From contig JAHWDD010000004.1 of assembly GCA_023897205.1 (NCBI GenBank), positions 3,038,001 through 3,102,000 of the forward strand: DNA of 64,000 bases, in the 5' to 3' direction. A program made the position numbers and the translations under genes. This DNA comes from Exophiala sp. HKRS030. Lineage: Eukaryota; Ascomycota; Eurotiomycetes; Chaetothyriales; Herpotrichiellaceae. This document shows, piece by piece, positions 32,894 to 42,156 of this stretch (position 1 is the stretch's first letter; the number at the start of each line of letters is the position of its first letter). Below the pieces are notes generated by a model. That model had not been told where the DNA came from. It was given only the letters and a program-made list of their open reading frames with translations, and did no database searches.

Positions 32894-34708
32894 GGTGACG
32901 AGGTGTGAAATAGTGGAATGATTTCTGGCATTGGAAAACCAGACATCAACAAAGCTATATTATCATGATTAACAAACACATGGACTCGGACAGGATGAAG
33001 GATGAGGCACGCGCGGAAAAAGCAAGCCAAATGTTCCAACGAATGGCTTCAACCGAGGACAGGTGAAGTGCGAGGATGCAACTGCGATTAGTCACAATTT
33101 CACTTTTGGATAGCACACAGCCGTTTGATGGACGAGGAGAAGATGAAAAACTCGGAGATGGACGACAAGTTGTTTGGTGCTGCTCGTACCGCCTCGTACG
33201 AGTAAGAAAGGGTCGACAGCAGCTTGTGGCTGTGCAATGTGGCTGTCTGTGGCGCTCCATAGAGTCACGTGATACAGGCGCCTAATAGCAGCGATTGACT
33301 CCTCGTTCTCACTGAATTCCATCAAACACGGCTTACTGGTGCTGCCAAGCTGCTTACGAGGTCTTTTCCGTCGCCTTTGTTCGAATCACACCGGAGCATT
33401 CGGAATTTTGGAGGATTACTTCCAGATGTGGCTGCTGGGCTACGTCAGCTTGCGAGCAGGTTCATGAGTAATTGAAGGCTTGGACATCGCAGGAGGGCTG
33501 AAGTGTGCCCTATGTATCACTAGTGGATTGGGAAGCAAGCGTCATTTCACAATAAAAGTGGTTGTGTGAGGGCACGACTCATGCAATCCGCGAGGATCGA
33601 GCTCGCGAGAACCAAGGTCACGACTACCTCATTTCATATCTCGCGTGCTGTCAATAAAATCTCAGGGATGACAGCTGTGGCTCCGACAGAACAGGGGCTG
33701 TTTCAACGGTGTTTCGGAGCACACGGCTCTTGGTTGTGGCTAAAGGGTCGACCGAGTGAAGGTTATCAAGGAGACGTCTAGTTCACGTCTGACATGCCAG
33801 CTATCCCCAGAATAACCCTTTTGCACAGTAGGACTCTCTCATACATCGAAGACCGCAGAGTTCTGTCGTTTGAAAACAGATTTGATTTGACAGCGCGGCA
33901 ATTGATGTCCTCGCAGACCACCAGAAAAACTCAGTTTGCAGGTACCGGAAGTGGAACTGAGACTTTACCATGAATAGAACACACGCCGATGTGCCAGCAG
34001 CCAGTAATATGGATAAACAAGGGGACGTGCGGTGTTCAGGTACTTCCGTGGGCGTTGGATCAAGTACTGCGCTGTGTACAGGGATCTGTAAGTGCCATAA
34101 TCTGGATATGTACTCTTGTAGAAGATCGACCAGCATTCGATACAATACTCGGGTCGGAGATACAGCACAAGTCGATGCACCGAGTGTTAGGAACGAATCC
34201 CTAAGGCACCCAAGGATGACCCAAAGAGGTGGCTCGGTGAGTTGGAGGACCGGAGTGGAGGATGCCGGTGTTCCGTCGCTGCCAGTCGCAAACAGAATGT
34301 GATTGGAGGTGAATCACGGCACAGCCTCAGTCACTCATCTTTGGCTTCTGCCGGGCCCGACGGGCGCTGGTCTTCGTCCCTCTTGTCTCCCTCTGCTCAC
34401 TGCCCACTGCCCACTGCCCACTATTCACTGCTCACTGTTCATCCCTTCCCAGTCCAGCTGCAACTCACTGCCAACTTCTCATCCCTTTCTACTCTTTCCC
34501 TTCTCACTACTACTCCTCCTGCTCCCAGACGCCTCGATCACCCTCGTTGTCCCCCAAAGAACCTCATCGACACGACCTCAACACCATCCGCCTCAGAACG
34601 ATCGTTATCCGCAGGCGGTCACATTGAACCCGCTAATCCAGGCAACATCCTTGGCCGCGCAGACCGATACACACCAACCCACCCCCAACCATCAACAACA
34701 TCTCCAGG
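32894..34708. other. 1.8-kb divergent spacer between cnxABC and a bZIP gene
   Basis: No supported gene. From about 34320 to 34708 the plus strand has no ATG and is pyrimidine-rich, and is likely the promoter/leader of the bZIP gene. It includes a short tandem of CACTGCC units at about 34399-34420 followed by degenerate copies to 34440. Confidence 0.55.
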
Positions 34709-36462
34709 ATGAACCATCTCAACACAAACTTTGATCCCGATTCTTTTCTTAACCTAGACAACGACTTCACCCCGTCATCGACTCCCAACGCGAGGTCAGT
34801 GCCTATGCTGACTCCTCAATCGTCTACCCTCCCCAATTCCGCAACCACATTTGCCTCGTCCGCCTCGTCTCAATCCTTCCCTGCGCCGAGCTTCCAGTAT
34901 GATGCGTATCATCAACAGACAGGCATTCCTATCGGAGCATTAGCGAGCACATTCAACATCAACAGAGCAAGCGGACTTCACTACAACGAATCGACCGGAG
35001 GGTTTGTCATGCCCACCGAGACATTGAATATGCCATGGAGTAATTTGGACGAGTTTGATTTCAAGCAAAACCCTGCAGACATGGACTTTGAGACGGATTC
35101 CCCGAACGATCTCCCAGCCATGTTCTTCCCGGACCAATCCTCTGGCCAGAACCAGTTTGTCAGTCCCAATACATTGGTCGGCGCTGGCAACAATGGCTCC
35201 GCACCGGTTCAACGAATCTATCCGGGCATGCACAGTCAACAAGCCGCTCAAGCAAAAGCGCAGCAGGCTCAAAAACAGGAGCAAATGGCCCGTCAACAGC
35301 AGCAGCGACCTACAGGACAGAAGCCCCTTCCAATTCCCTCGCCCACCAAGACTCCACTTACCAAGGATCCTCTTGTTGAAGAGAGCATTTCTAAAGTCCT
35401 CAACCGCATGAGACAGGCCAGTGTTGTATCTCACTCAGAAGAAGATGCTTCTGTCAGCGGCATCTCAGGAATGCCTAAGATGAAGAAGGATGAAGACGAA
35501 ATGGATGATGATGAAAGGCTTTTGGCCAGCGAAGAGGGCAAGAAATTGTCCAGCAAAGAAAGACGACAGCTCAGAAACAAAGTATCAGCTCGTGCATTCC
35601 GCTCTCGCAGAAAAGGTGAGTCGTAGTCATGTACCTGGCCTCAGATGATCTTCCTACTGACTGTCCCTTAGAATACATTGGCCAACTGGAAGGCGAAGTC
35701 GCTGCCAAGGCACAGGAAGCAAATGAATTACGGACACAAAACCAGCAACTACGGGAAGAGAATACCCGTCTCACCGATCTCACCCGCATGTTGCTCTCCT
35801 CGCAGGCCTTCTCTGGTTTCTTACAAGAGTTGAGCCAATCCGGCCTCCCGGCGCCAAACACTCAACTCGACGCTCAAAAACAAAAGGCTGGTCAAAACCA
35901 AAGTCAGTCTCAGCCTCAGTCCGCCCAGAAGGACGTTGCCTCCCATAACAGTGCCCAACAGATGCACGTTCAACAACCCCAAATAGGAATGGCTTTGATA
36001 CCGGAAACACCAATGGATTTTGCGGCGTTTCAGCCTTCTAACGCCTGGATGACTGCCCTACCAACGAACGACTTCCAAGTATTTGCGGTGACAGAACTAC
36101 CTCAAGCTCCTGTGCTTGATGTTGAAGCTCTGTCCCCAAAGTCATCATCATTCTCGAGTGTATTGAAGTCTGCTAAATCGACTCCAGCCATTCCAGAGAC
36201 TCCTAGAACCTTTGAACACGAGGCAGAGCAATCGAAGCCCACTCAGGTCGATGACTCTGTCGTACTAGACCGCGAGGCTTTTGCATTGTACTTTGATTCC
36301 TCTGTACCTGCCTGTTGCGAGTCTTCTGCTGATGTTGACTTGACCCCGGTTCCCACGGATGAAGACATAACAGAAGAGGAGAAGTTGGACAGTCTGAAAA
36401 GAATGTGTTCGATCCTGGATGCAGCTTGCAGTAGACTTGCAGACTTTACTCCGAGCACGTAA
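34709..36462 (+). CDS. bZIP transcription factor, 565 aa, two exons
   Basis: Exons are 34709-35615 and 35672-36462. The 56-nt intron (GTGAGT donor, CTGAC branch, TTAG acceptor) splits the bZIP right after the basic region, as G|AA for E. The joined domain reads SSKERRQLRNKVSARAFRSR, then RKEYIGQLEGEVAAKAQE with leucine-zipper heptads to about residue 350. This N...SARAFRSRRKEYI basic region is typical of a fungal bZIP group that includes IDI-4/MeaB-like regulators; I do not assign it to one of them. The N-terminus is Ser/Pro/Gln-rich and the part before the domain is very acidic (KKDEDEMDDDERLLASEEGK), consistent with activation regions. The C-terminus has Ser-Pro sites and a Cys pair (PACCESS). 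Nuclear; targets unknown. Confidence 0.92.
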
Positions 36463-37310
36463 AGTGAATTATTTTATTATTGACAATGGTGCCAGGGATG
36501 AATGATGGATGAGATGAGATGTCCATCCTTCTAGCCTTTGAATGCTTGGGTAGTATATAGTTTATGAACCTGGTCTGTTTCTCTCCTTTCCACTTTCTGC
36601 TCACGTAGGCGCATATGCTCTCTTGCGAAAAGCAACGCGCAGTTGGACATACATGAACGATTACCGTAGAGATAATACGTCTATACAGACGGGGTAGTAA
36701 TGGTATATTGCAAGTTGTGAGCGGACTTTGAGTCGATCCAATTGGCGGGGACAGTACGCGCAGTGACGCATTCGTAGACAACATTTTATTTGTGCAGACA
36801 GGAACATTTTTCTAAGTCGACTCATCCATCTTTATTGAGACGCACCGTCCCACATTCCTTTGGCACAAGTTGACTTCTTGATGAGCTAGTATACCATATG
36901 CTTGCTGTCTGGTGTTGTGTTGTCTATTATTCAAGCATACTGTCGCCCTGGCTTCCTTTACTCGTGCTCTTGTTCGCCGACAGGCCTTCTTCACGCACCG
37001 GCTGCTTACCAGACGATTGAGTACACCCCGAGTACCTTTTCTTGCACAATCCTATAAACATCTTTCGACTGTCAAATATCTGAGATTGCCCACTACTCAG
37101 TCCCATGGCCGATCAAACGGCAATCATCCGGATCTAGGCCTCCCATCACAAACGGCGCCCGGTTCTGGCAATGTGTGCGCCCACAAGAAAGCGCAAAGGA
37201 AGAAGGAAATACGAAATTTTCACAAGACAGCACTCCTTGCCGTGAGGAAGCGGCGAAATATACCACCGTCCAAGACGGAGCTGCGAAGAGCGCGAGCGAA
37301 GATTGTCAAG
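36463..37310 (+). other. bZIP 3' flank and AUG-free in-frame extension of tRNase Z
   Basis: The first part holds the bZIP 3' end. From 36885, directly after an in-frame TGA, the tRNase Z frame is open without an ATG until 37311. The translation from about 36912 is rich in Arg, Ser, Thr and Leu and poor in acidic residues (for example RALVRRQAFFTHRLLTRRLS), as in mitochondrial presequences. No upstream exon with an ATG could be confirmed. Confidence 0.5.
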
Positions 37311-40300
37311 ATGAGCCATCACGATCATGGACTGAAATCTGTTGGTGTACGGACGAATTTTCACGCCCAGTTTATAACTACACCAACCTCTGATACTCCC
37401 GGAACTAGTCTACTGTTGCACTTTGACAGCAAGAGATATCTTATTGGACAACTAGCTGAGGGGACACAAAGAGCGTCCATCCAGCGCGGACTAGGCCTGC
37501 GGAAGATCCGAGGGCTGTTCTTGACCGGCAAAACTGAATGGAACAATGGAGGGCTGATAGGTACGATCCTTACCATGGCTGATGTACAGCAGGGTGAGGT
37601 TGAAAGCGATGGCTCGAACCAACGACCGAGACTCAATATCTACGGAGGGCCGAAACAACTTCAATCTCTTGCCTGCGCTCGAAGATTTGTGTTTCGCACA
37701 GGGATGCCCCTTTCCGTTCACGAATTCGATGCAGCTAAACACAAAATGCCTCGAAAAATCCATGAAGACGAAAACATTCGTGCCTGGGCAATCGCGACAC
37801 ATCCTGGCGCCGATACGTCTGCTGATTCTGACATCACCGACCTATCTGATACTGACCGCATTCCTTGCGAGCATGAGCTCGACGAGCTCCGTAGTGAAAC
37901 CGAACAGGCTCTTCGCAGTAAAATTGTGAACAATATGTTCGACTCTGGATGGAAAAAAGATCGACTTGTTGAGACCAAACTCAAAGACATCAATCTCCCT
38001 GCCCTAGTATGGACAAGAAACCCAGAAACCAAGGAACTACAGCCCCACACATGCCTCGACCAGAACAACATTGGTGGACTAACGCTCGATACTGCGGTGT
38101 TGGTACGTACCCCTTGGCCTGCGTCGACAGTTGAGAAGCTTCCTGATGCATCGGGACTTCCAAGCAATGTCTCCATGTCTTATATCGTCAAGGGGCATGC
38201 GCAGCGCGGCGCCTTTTCGCCCCAAAAAGCGAAGGAACTTTCCCTCAAGCCTGGCAAAAAGTTTGCGGAGCTGGTTGCCGGCAAAAGTGTTGAAAACGAA
38301 AAGGGTGAAATGATTACACCAGACATGGTTCTCGAACCAGGCCGACCGGGAAGAGGCATCGCCATTTTTGACGTCCCTTCGGTCTCCCATTTCCTTTCTC
38401 TTGAGACACAATTAGGAGACCAGGGTGATGAACTCCTTGAGGGCGTCGAGGCGGCTGTCTGGGTGTGCAGAGGTAGTCTGCCCTTCAGCCCGCGTTTCCA
38501 GTCGCTGCTTCATAAGTTTAAGTCCATGAAACATATCATATCGCATCCAGATATCAGCACCGATTATATCACCCAAACATCGAGTGCTCGATCCTCGTTG
38601 AGGCTGTCCAAAATTGCTTCGGAGTTCTTTACGGTCCCTCGATACGACAATTTCAATGGATACAAACCCTGTCGGCATGCAAAGGGCAGAGATTTACAAG
38701 ACGTGCGGGCGATGATCAAAGTTGATGACCCTGAGATCGAAATTGTCGCTGCAACGAGGGGATTGAAGGTCAATATTGAACCAAAGCTTACTCTCGATGA
38801 CAGTGAAGTTCCGGCAACCGAAGACCTAGCGACATTGGGTCTCGCGTTGGACCAAACGATCAGAGATTTATTTCCCGAGGACATGTCCCCATATCAGAGA
38901 TCTACGCCGGCCTCATCTAGTGATTTAGAGGAACCAGAAATTCTAACGTTGGGAACCGGCTCTGCGGCGCCATCGAAATACCGCAACGTATCTGCTGTCT
39001 TGCTTCGAATGCCTCACGGAATGGGCAACTACCTATTTGATTGTGGAGAGGGGACGTTGGGTCAATTAAGACGACTATATGATAAAGAGCAGCTGGACGA
39101 AATACTGTACAATCTCAAGGCTGTTTGGATTTCACATCTTCATGCCGACCATCACCTGGGTACCATGTCAATCCTTCAAGCTGCCATGGCAGCTCGCAAA
39201 GCGCGTACAAGTCAGGGCGCGCCTCGTCCTGCACCTCCTTGTCTGATTTCGGAGGAGAATATGATTGACTATATGGACGATTATCAGACGGTTCTCGGGG
39301 CGCGGACAGAGTCTCTCTGCATTCCTGTTGTCTGCCACTGGGCAAGATCGCCTGCCATGTCACTACGCGGGTTGCCATTCGACCTTCGGCAGGCTGACGT
39401 CCCCATTCGGGAATTAAAAACGGTAAGAGTCAATCACTGCCACGGTGCTCAAGCAATCTCTGTCACGTTCAACGACGGGTTCAAGTTCTCATACAGTGGC
39501 GACTGTCGACCGAATGAATCCTTCTGCCAGATCGGCGCCGATTCCGATGTCCTTGTTCACGAGGCCACTTTCGACGATGGCCTCGAGGGTGACGCGAAGG
39601 CCAAGAAGCACTGCACGACGGGAGAGGCAGTCGGTGTTGCTTTGGGCATGCGGGCGAAGAACCTGATCCTCACCCACTTTAGCCAAAGGTACCAAAAGAT
39701 CCCGGTGCTCAGCGGCGTAAAGATGCCGGAGCGTGTGTCGGAAGAGGAGTTGCTCGATGACGATGACGGTGAAATGACGGCCGGTCCTGGGATCGGTGCA
39801 CCTCAAGAAGAAGCGAGTGGAGTGTCTCAAAAGTCCGACGCTACAGCCTGGTTGGATGGGGACGTCACTCGCAACCTGAACATTGGTGTCGCTTTCGACC
39901 TCATGAGAGTCAGAGTCTCGCAGATCGCGTCGATGAAGAAACTCTTCCCGGCGATTTCGAGAATGTTTGAGGTCGAACAGATCAAGCGTGACAAAGAACG
40001 GCAGGAGGTCAGTGCCGCACTGAAGGCGATCGAGGAGCGGAAGAATGCCGAAAAAATCGCCCGCCAGGAGGCCCACAGGAGAAGGTTCGAAGAGTCCCAG
40101 GCCAAGAAGAAGGCCCAAAAGGCCGCGAACCAGCAAAAGGGCAACAAGAGGAAGCTCGGGCAAGAGAGGGAGATCGGTGGTGGTGGAGGAAACGGAGGAC
40201 AATCTACGGGTGCGACAAGTAACGGGAGCGCCGTTGCGCCTGACGGGGACATGACGACGACCTCATCATCCCCACCGCGGACCCAGGCCCAGGGACAGGC

Positions 40301-40484
40301 ACAAGCTGGTGAGAACGACACACGTTTGAAATCGGATGAGAATGCTAAGCGTCTTCAGAAATGTGATGCCGGGGACGTCACGGCCGACGATGATGACGAC
40401 GACGACGACGAGGGGACGACGAGTCCAGGTCAACGAGAGGAAAAGGAGCAGAAGAAGCGTAAACTCGACCCTGCGCCTGCCTAG
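37311..40484 (+). CDS. TRZ1: Long-form tRNase Z (ELAC2/Trz1 type), 1057 aa from first ATG
   Basis: This endonuclease removes 3' trailers from tRNA precursors in nucleus and mitochondria. From ATG 37311 the protein quickly enters the N-terminal pseudo-lactamase half (FITTPTSDTPGTSLLLHFDS, then YLIGQLAEGTQRASIQ). The C-terminal half is catalytic: the PxKxRN-like loop GTGSAAPSKYRN, the zinc motif SHLHADHHLG (608-617), SGDCRPNE, HEATFDDG and LTHFSQRY. The tail after about 860 is a charged, coiled-coil-like and low-complexity region (KKAQKAANQQKGNKRKL, Asp and Gly runs) with basic patches that may act in nuclear import. The frame is open for a further 142 codons upstream but without any ATG, so a mitochondrial isoform would need a non-AUG start or an undetected exon. 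No intron is needed. Confidence 0.93.
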   Translation: MSHHDHGLKSVGVRTNFHAQFITTPTSDTPGTSLLLHFDSKRYLIGQLAEGTQRASIQRGLGLRKIRGLFLTGKTEWNNGGLIGTILTMADVQQGEVESDGSNQRPRLNIYGGPKQLQSLACARRFVFRTGMPLSVHEFDAAKHKMPRKIHEDENIRAWAIATHPGADTSADSDITDLSDTDRIPCEHELDELRSETEQALRSKIVNNMFDSGWKKDRLVETKLKDINLPALVWTRNPETKELQPHTCLDQNNIGGLTLDTAVLVRTPWPASTVEKLPDASGLPSNVSMSYIVKGHAQRGAFSPQKAKELSLKPGKKFAELVAGKSVENEKGEMITPDMVLEPGRPGRGIAIFDVPSVSHFLSLETQLGDQGDELLEGVEAAVWVCRGSLPFSPRFQSLLHKFKSMKHIISHPDISTDYITQTSSARSSLRLSKIASEFFTVPRYDNFNGYKPCRHAKGRDLQDVRAMIKVDDPEIEIVAATRGLKVNIEPKLTLDDSEVPATEDLATLGLALDQTIRDLFPEDMSPYQRSTPASSSDLEEPEILTLGTGSAAPSKYRNVSAVLLRMPHGMGNYLFDCGEGTLGQLRRLYDKEQLDEILYNLKAVWISHLHADHHLGTMSILQAAMAARKARTSQGAPRPAPPCLISEENMIDYMDDYQTVLGARTESLCIPVVCHWARSPAMSLRGLPFDLRQADVPIRELKTVRVNHCHGAQAISVTFNDGFKFSYSGDCRPNESFCQIGADSDVLVHEATFDDGLEGDAKAKKHCTTGEAVGVALGMRAKNLILTHFSQRYQKIPVLSGVKMPERVSEEELLDDDDGEMTAGPGIGAPQEEASGVSQKSDATAWLDGDVTRNLNIGVAFDLMRVRVSQIASMKKLFPAISRMFEVEQIKRDKERQEVSAALKAIEERKNAEKIARQEAHRRRFEESQAKKKAQKAANQQKGNKRKLGQEREIGGGGGNGGQSTGATSNGSAVAPDGDMTTTSSSPPRTQAQGQAQAGENDTRLKSDENAKRLQKCDAGDVTADDDDDDDDEGTTSPGQREEKEQKKRKLDPAPA

Positions 40485-40881
40485 ATTGTGCTCCCCTTTC
40501 CAATACAACAAAGGTCCACGCCCGCTTCTTCTTCTTCCTCTCTCTCTCTCTGTCTCCCTTTGCGGGACAAGGGCACAAACGGACGGAACGTTGGACACCA
40601 AAGACCAATTCCTCGCTCCAAAAACGAGCCAAGCCGACGGTCGATTGGAGAAGAGAAGAAAAAAAAGGGGTACTTTGCTGTCGTGGTCATTGTTGTTGTT
40701 GTGTCACTCCGTACTTGTGTGGAAAACGTTTCAGGAGGTCCAAGAATCTCCTCCCTCCCTTCCAAACAGGGCTGGTATTGGCCGAGTAGTACCACTCAGT
40801 TTTTGTACACCTACATCACTCACTCTCCACTAAACAAGTAACTGAGTGAGAGCGGGTGCTTGCATACACGTACCCACCTCC

Positions 40882-40906
40882 AGAGAGAGAGAGAGAGAGA
40901 GAGAGA
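40882..40906. repeat. GA dinucleotide microsatellite
   Basis: An almost perfect AG run of about 12 units lies about 400 bases past the tRNase Z stop codon. It looks like an ordinary simple repeat. Confidence 0.9.
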
Positions 40907-42016
40907 AAGAAAAAAGGACATGCTCTGTCGCTGCTCATCGCGACCCTTTTTTTTTCCCCCCCACAAAAGACTCTTTTCTCTGTCGGTGCGGCATTGTCGG
41001 CCTGAAAATCAAAGTGAGCACCCTGTGAACATGATTTGCTACGTCAAAGCCAAAATGCCCTCCTACCGACTGGGCACATACCTACAGAGGTACTTCCCGG
41101 GGCGCGTGACGAAAAGGACGGTGGAATCTATTTTCTAATACAAAAAAAACCCCCCAATCATCAACTCTCCAACTTTGACACAAAACACTCGCTTAGTCTG
41201 TCTCTGTCTTTGTTCGTCTGTCTGTCTGTCTACCTCAAACTCGAGAAGGAAAAAACAAGTCTTGGGGGGGTTGCAAATTCAAATGACTAGTCTACAAACA
41301 TATCATGAGGCCATGAAGACAAAAAAAATGCACTCTAGCGTTCGTTCTAAAGTGTCTTTTTCGCCCCAAGAAAACTCCAAGCATGTCCTTCGAACACGCA
41401 AAGGATTGACGGGAAAAGGGGGAAATTTGGTGGGACGGAGGAGGGAAGAAAGGGGGGAATAGAAATATGCGAGGGGGTATCATGGTGCTCTGTCTGTGTG
41501 TATTTCCAAATCAACGCGCCAGTCGGTACATTCAGTCCTGCCAATACACCTTCCGATAATCGTCCATGCTACCTGCTCTCAACCATCCCCTGATCTTTCA
41601 TTCTTCCAATAACGGGTGTCCAGTACTGGGGTTGAAGGAAAAGATCGAGGTCTGATCTTCATCTATAGAGGATCGGTCGGTCCATCCTGATACCCACCTA
41701 GGGAGCAATTCATAGTTGATGCGGCCGCAGTAAGTGCCGAGTTGAGGGCCATAGTAACAAGGTGGCAGGAGAGGCAGTGGTCTCGGACAAGTTGGACGAC
41801 TCGGTGGTACTTGTCGAGGTGATTGCACGGGGTGCTGTGGCTGAATGCCAATCTGGTTGCGCCAGAAGGGTTGTCGCTTGTCGACGTGACCATATGCTCC
41901 GTACCGTTGAAGGTCTGATTCGTCATCAACTTCAGCTGATTCCACAATGGTATCGGCTTCTGATGAGAAATGACCTTTTCAACGACCGGTGGTCAGCGTT
42001 CTGACAGACTGGGGAC

Positions 42017-42040
42017 TGCTGTGCTGTGCTGTGCTGTGCT
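42017..42040. repeat. TGCTG pentanucleotide tandem
   Basis: About five TGCTG units are followed by GCTGGT units up to about 42070. It lies within 150 bases downstream of the KAP95 stop, so probably in its 3' UTR. Confidence 0.85.
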
Positions 42041-42156
42041 TGGTTTGGGCTAGTGCTGGTGCTGGTGCTAGTGTTGGGCAAGGATGGTGTAGGACGGCGG
42101 TGGTCGATGCCGGGGAGATGAATAAGCATAATCGGGACTAGAGATATTTTTCGACA

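Larger units (their letters stand above)
40485..42156. other. Convergent spacer between TRZ1 and KAP95 with simple repeats
   Basis: About 1.7 kb. It holds a GA microsatellite and a TGCTG tandem. On the minus strand, 41598 to about 41960 is open and translates to a Pro-rich peptide (including RQPFWRNQIGIQPQHPVQSP), but it lacks a convincing start or splice donor and is not called as a gene. Confidence 0.5.

Noticed and set aside
39489..40202. Antisense open frame of 237 codons within tRNase Z
   Set aside because: It lies opposite the catalytic motifs of tRNase Z; low complexity and no recognisable domain.
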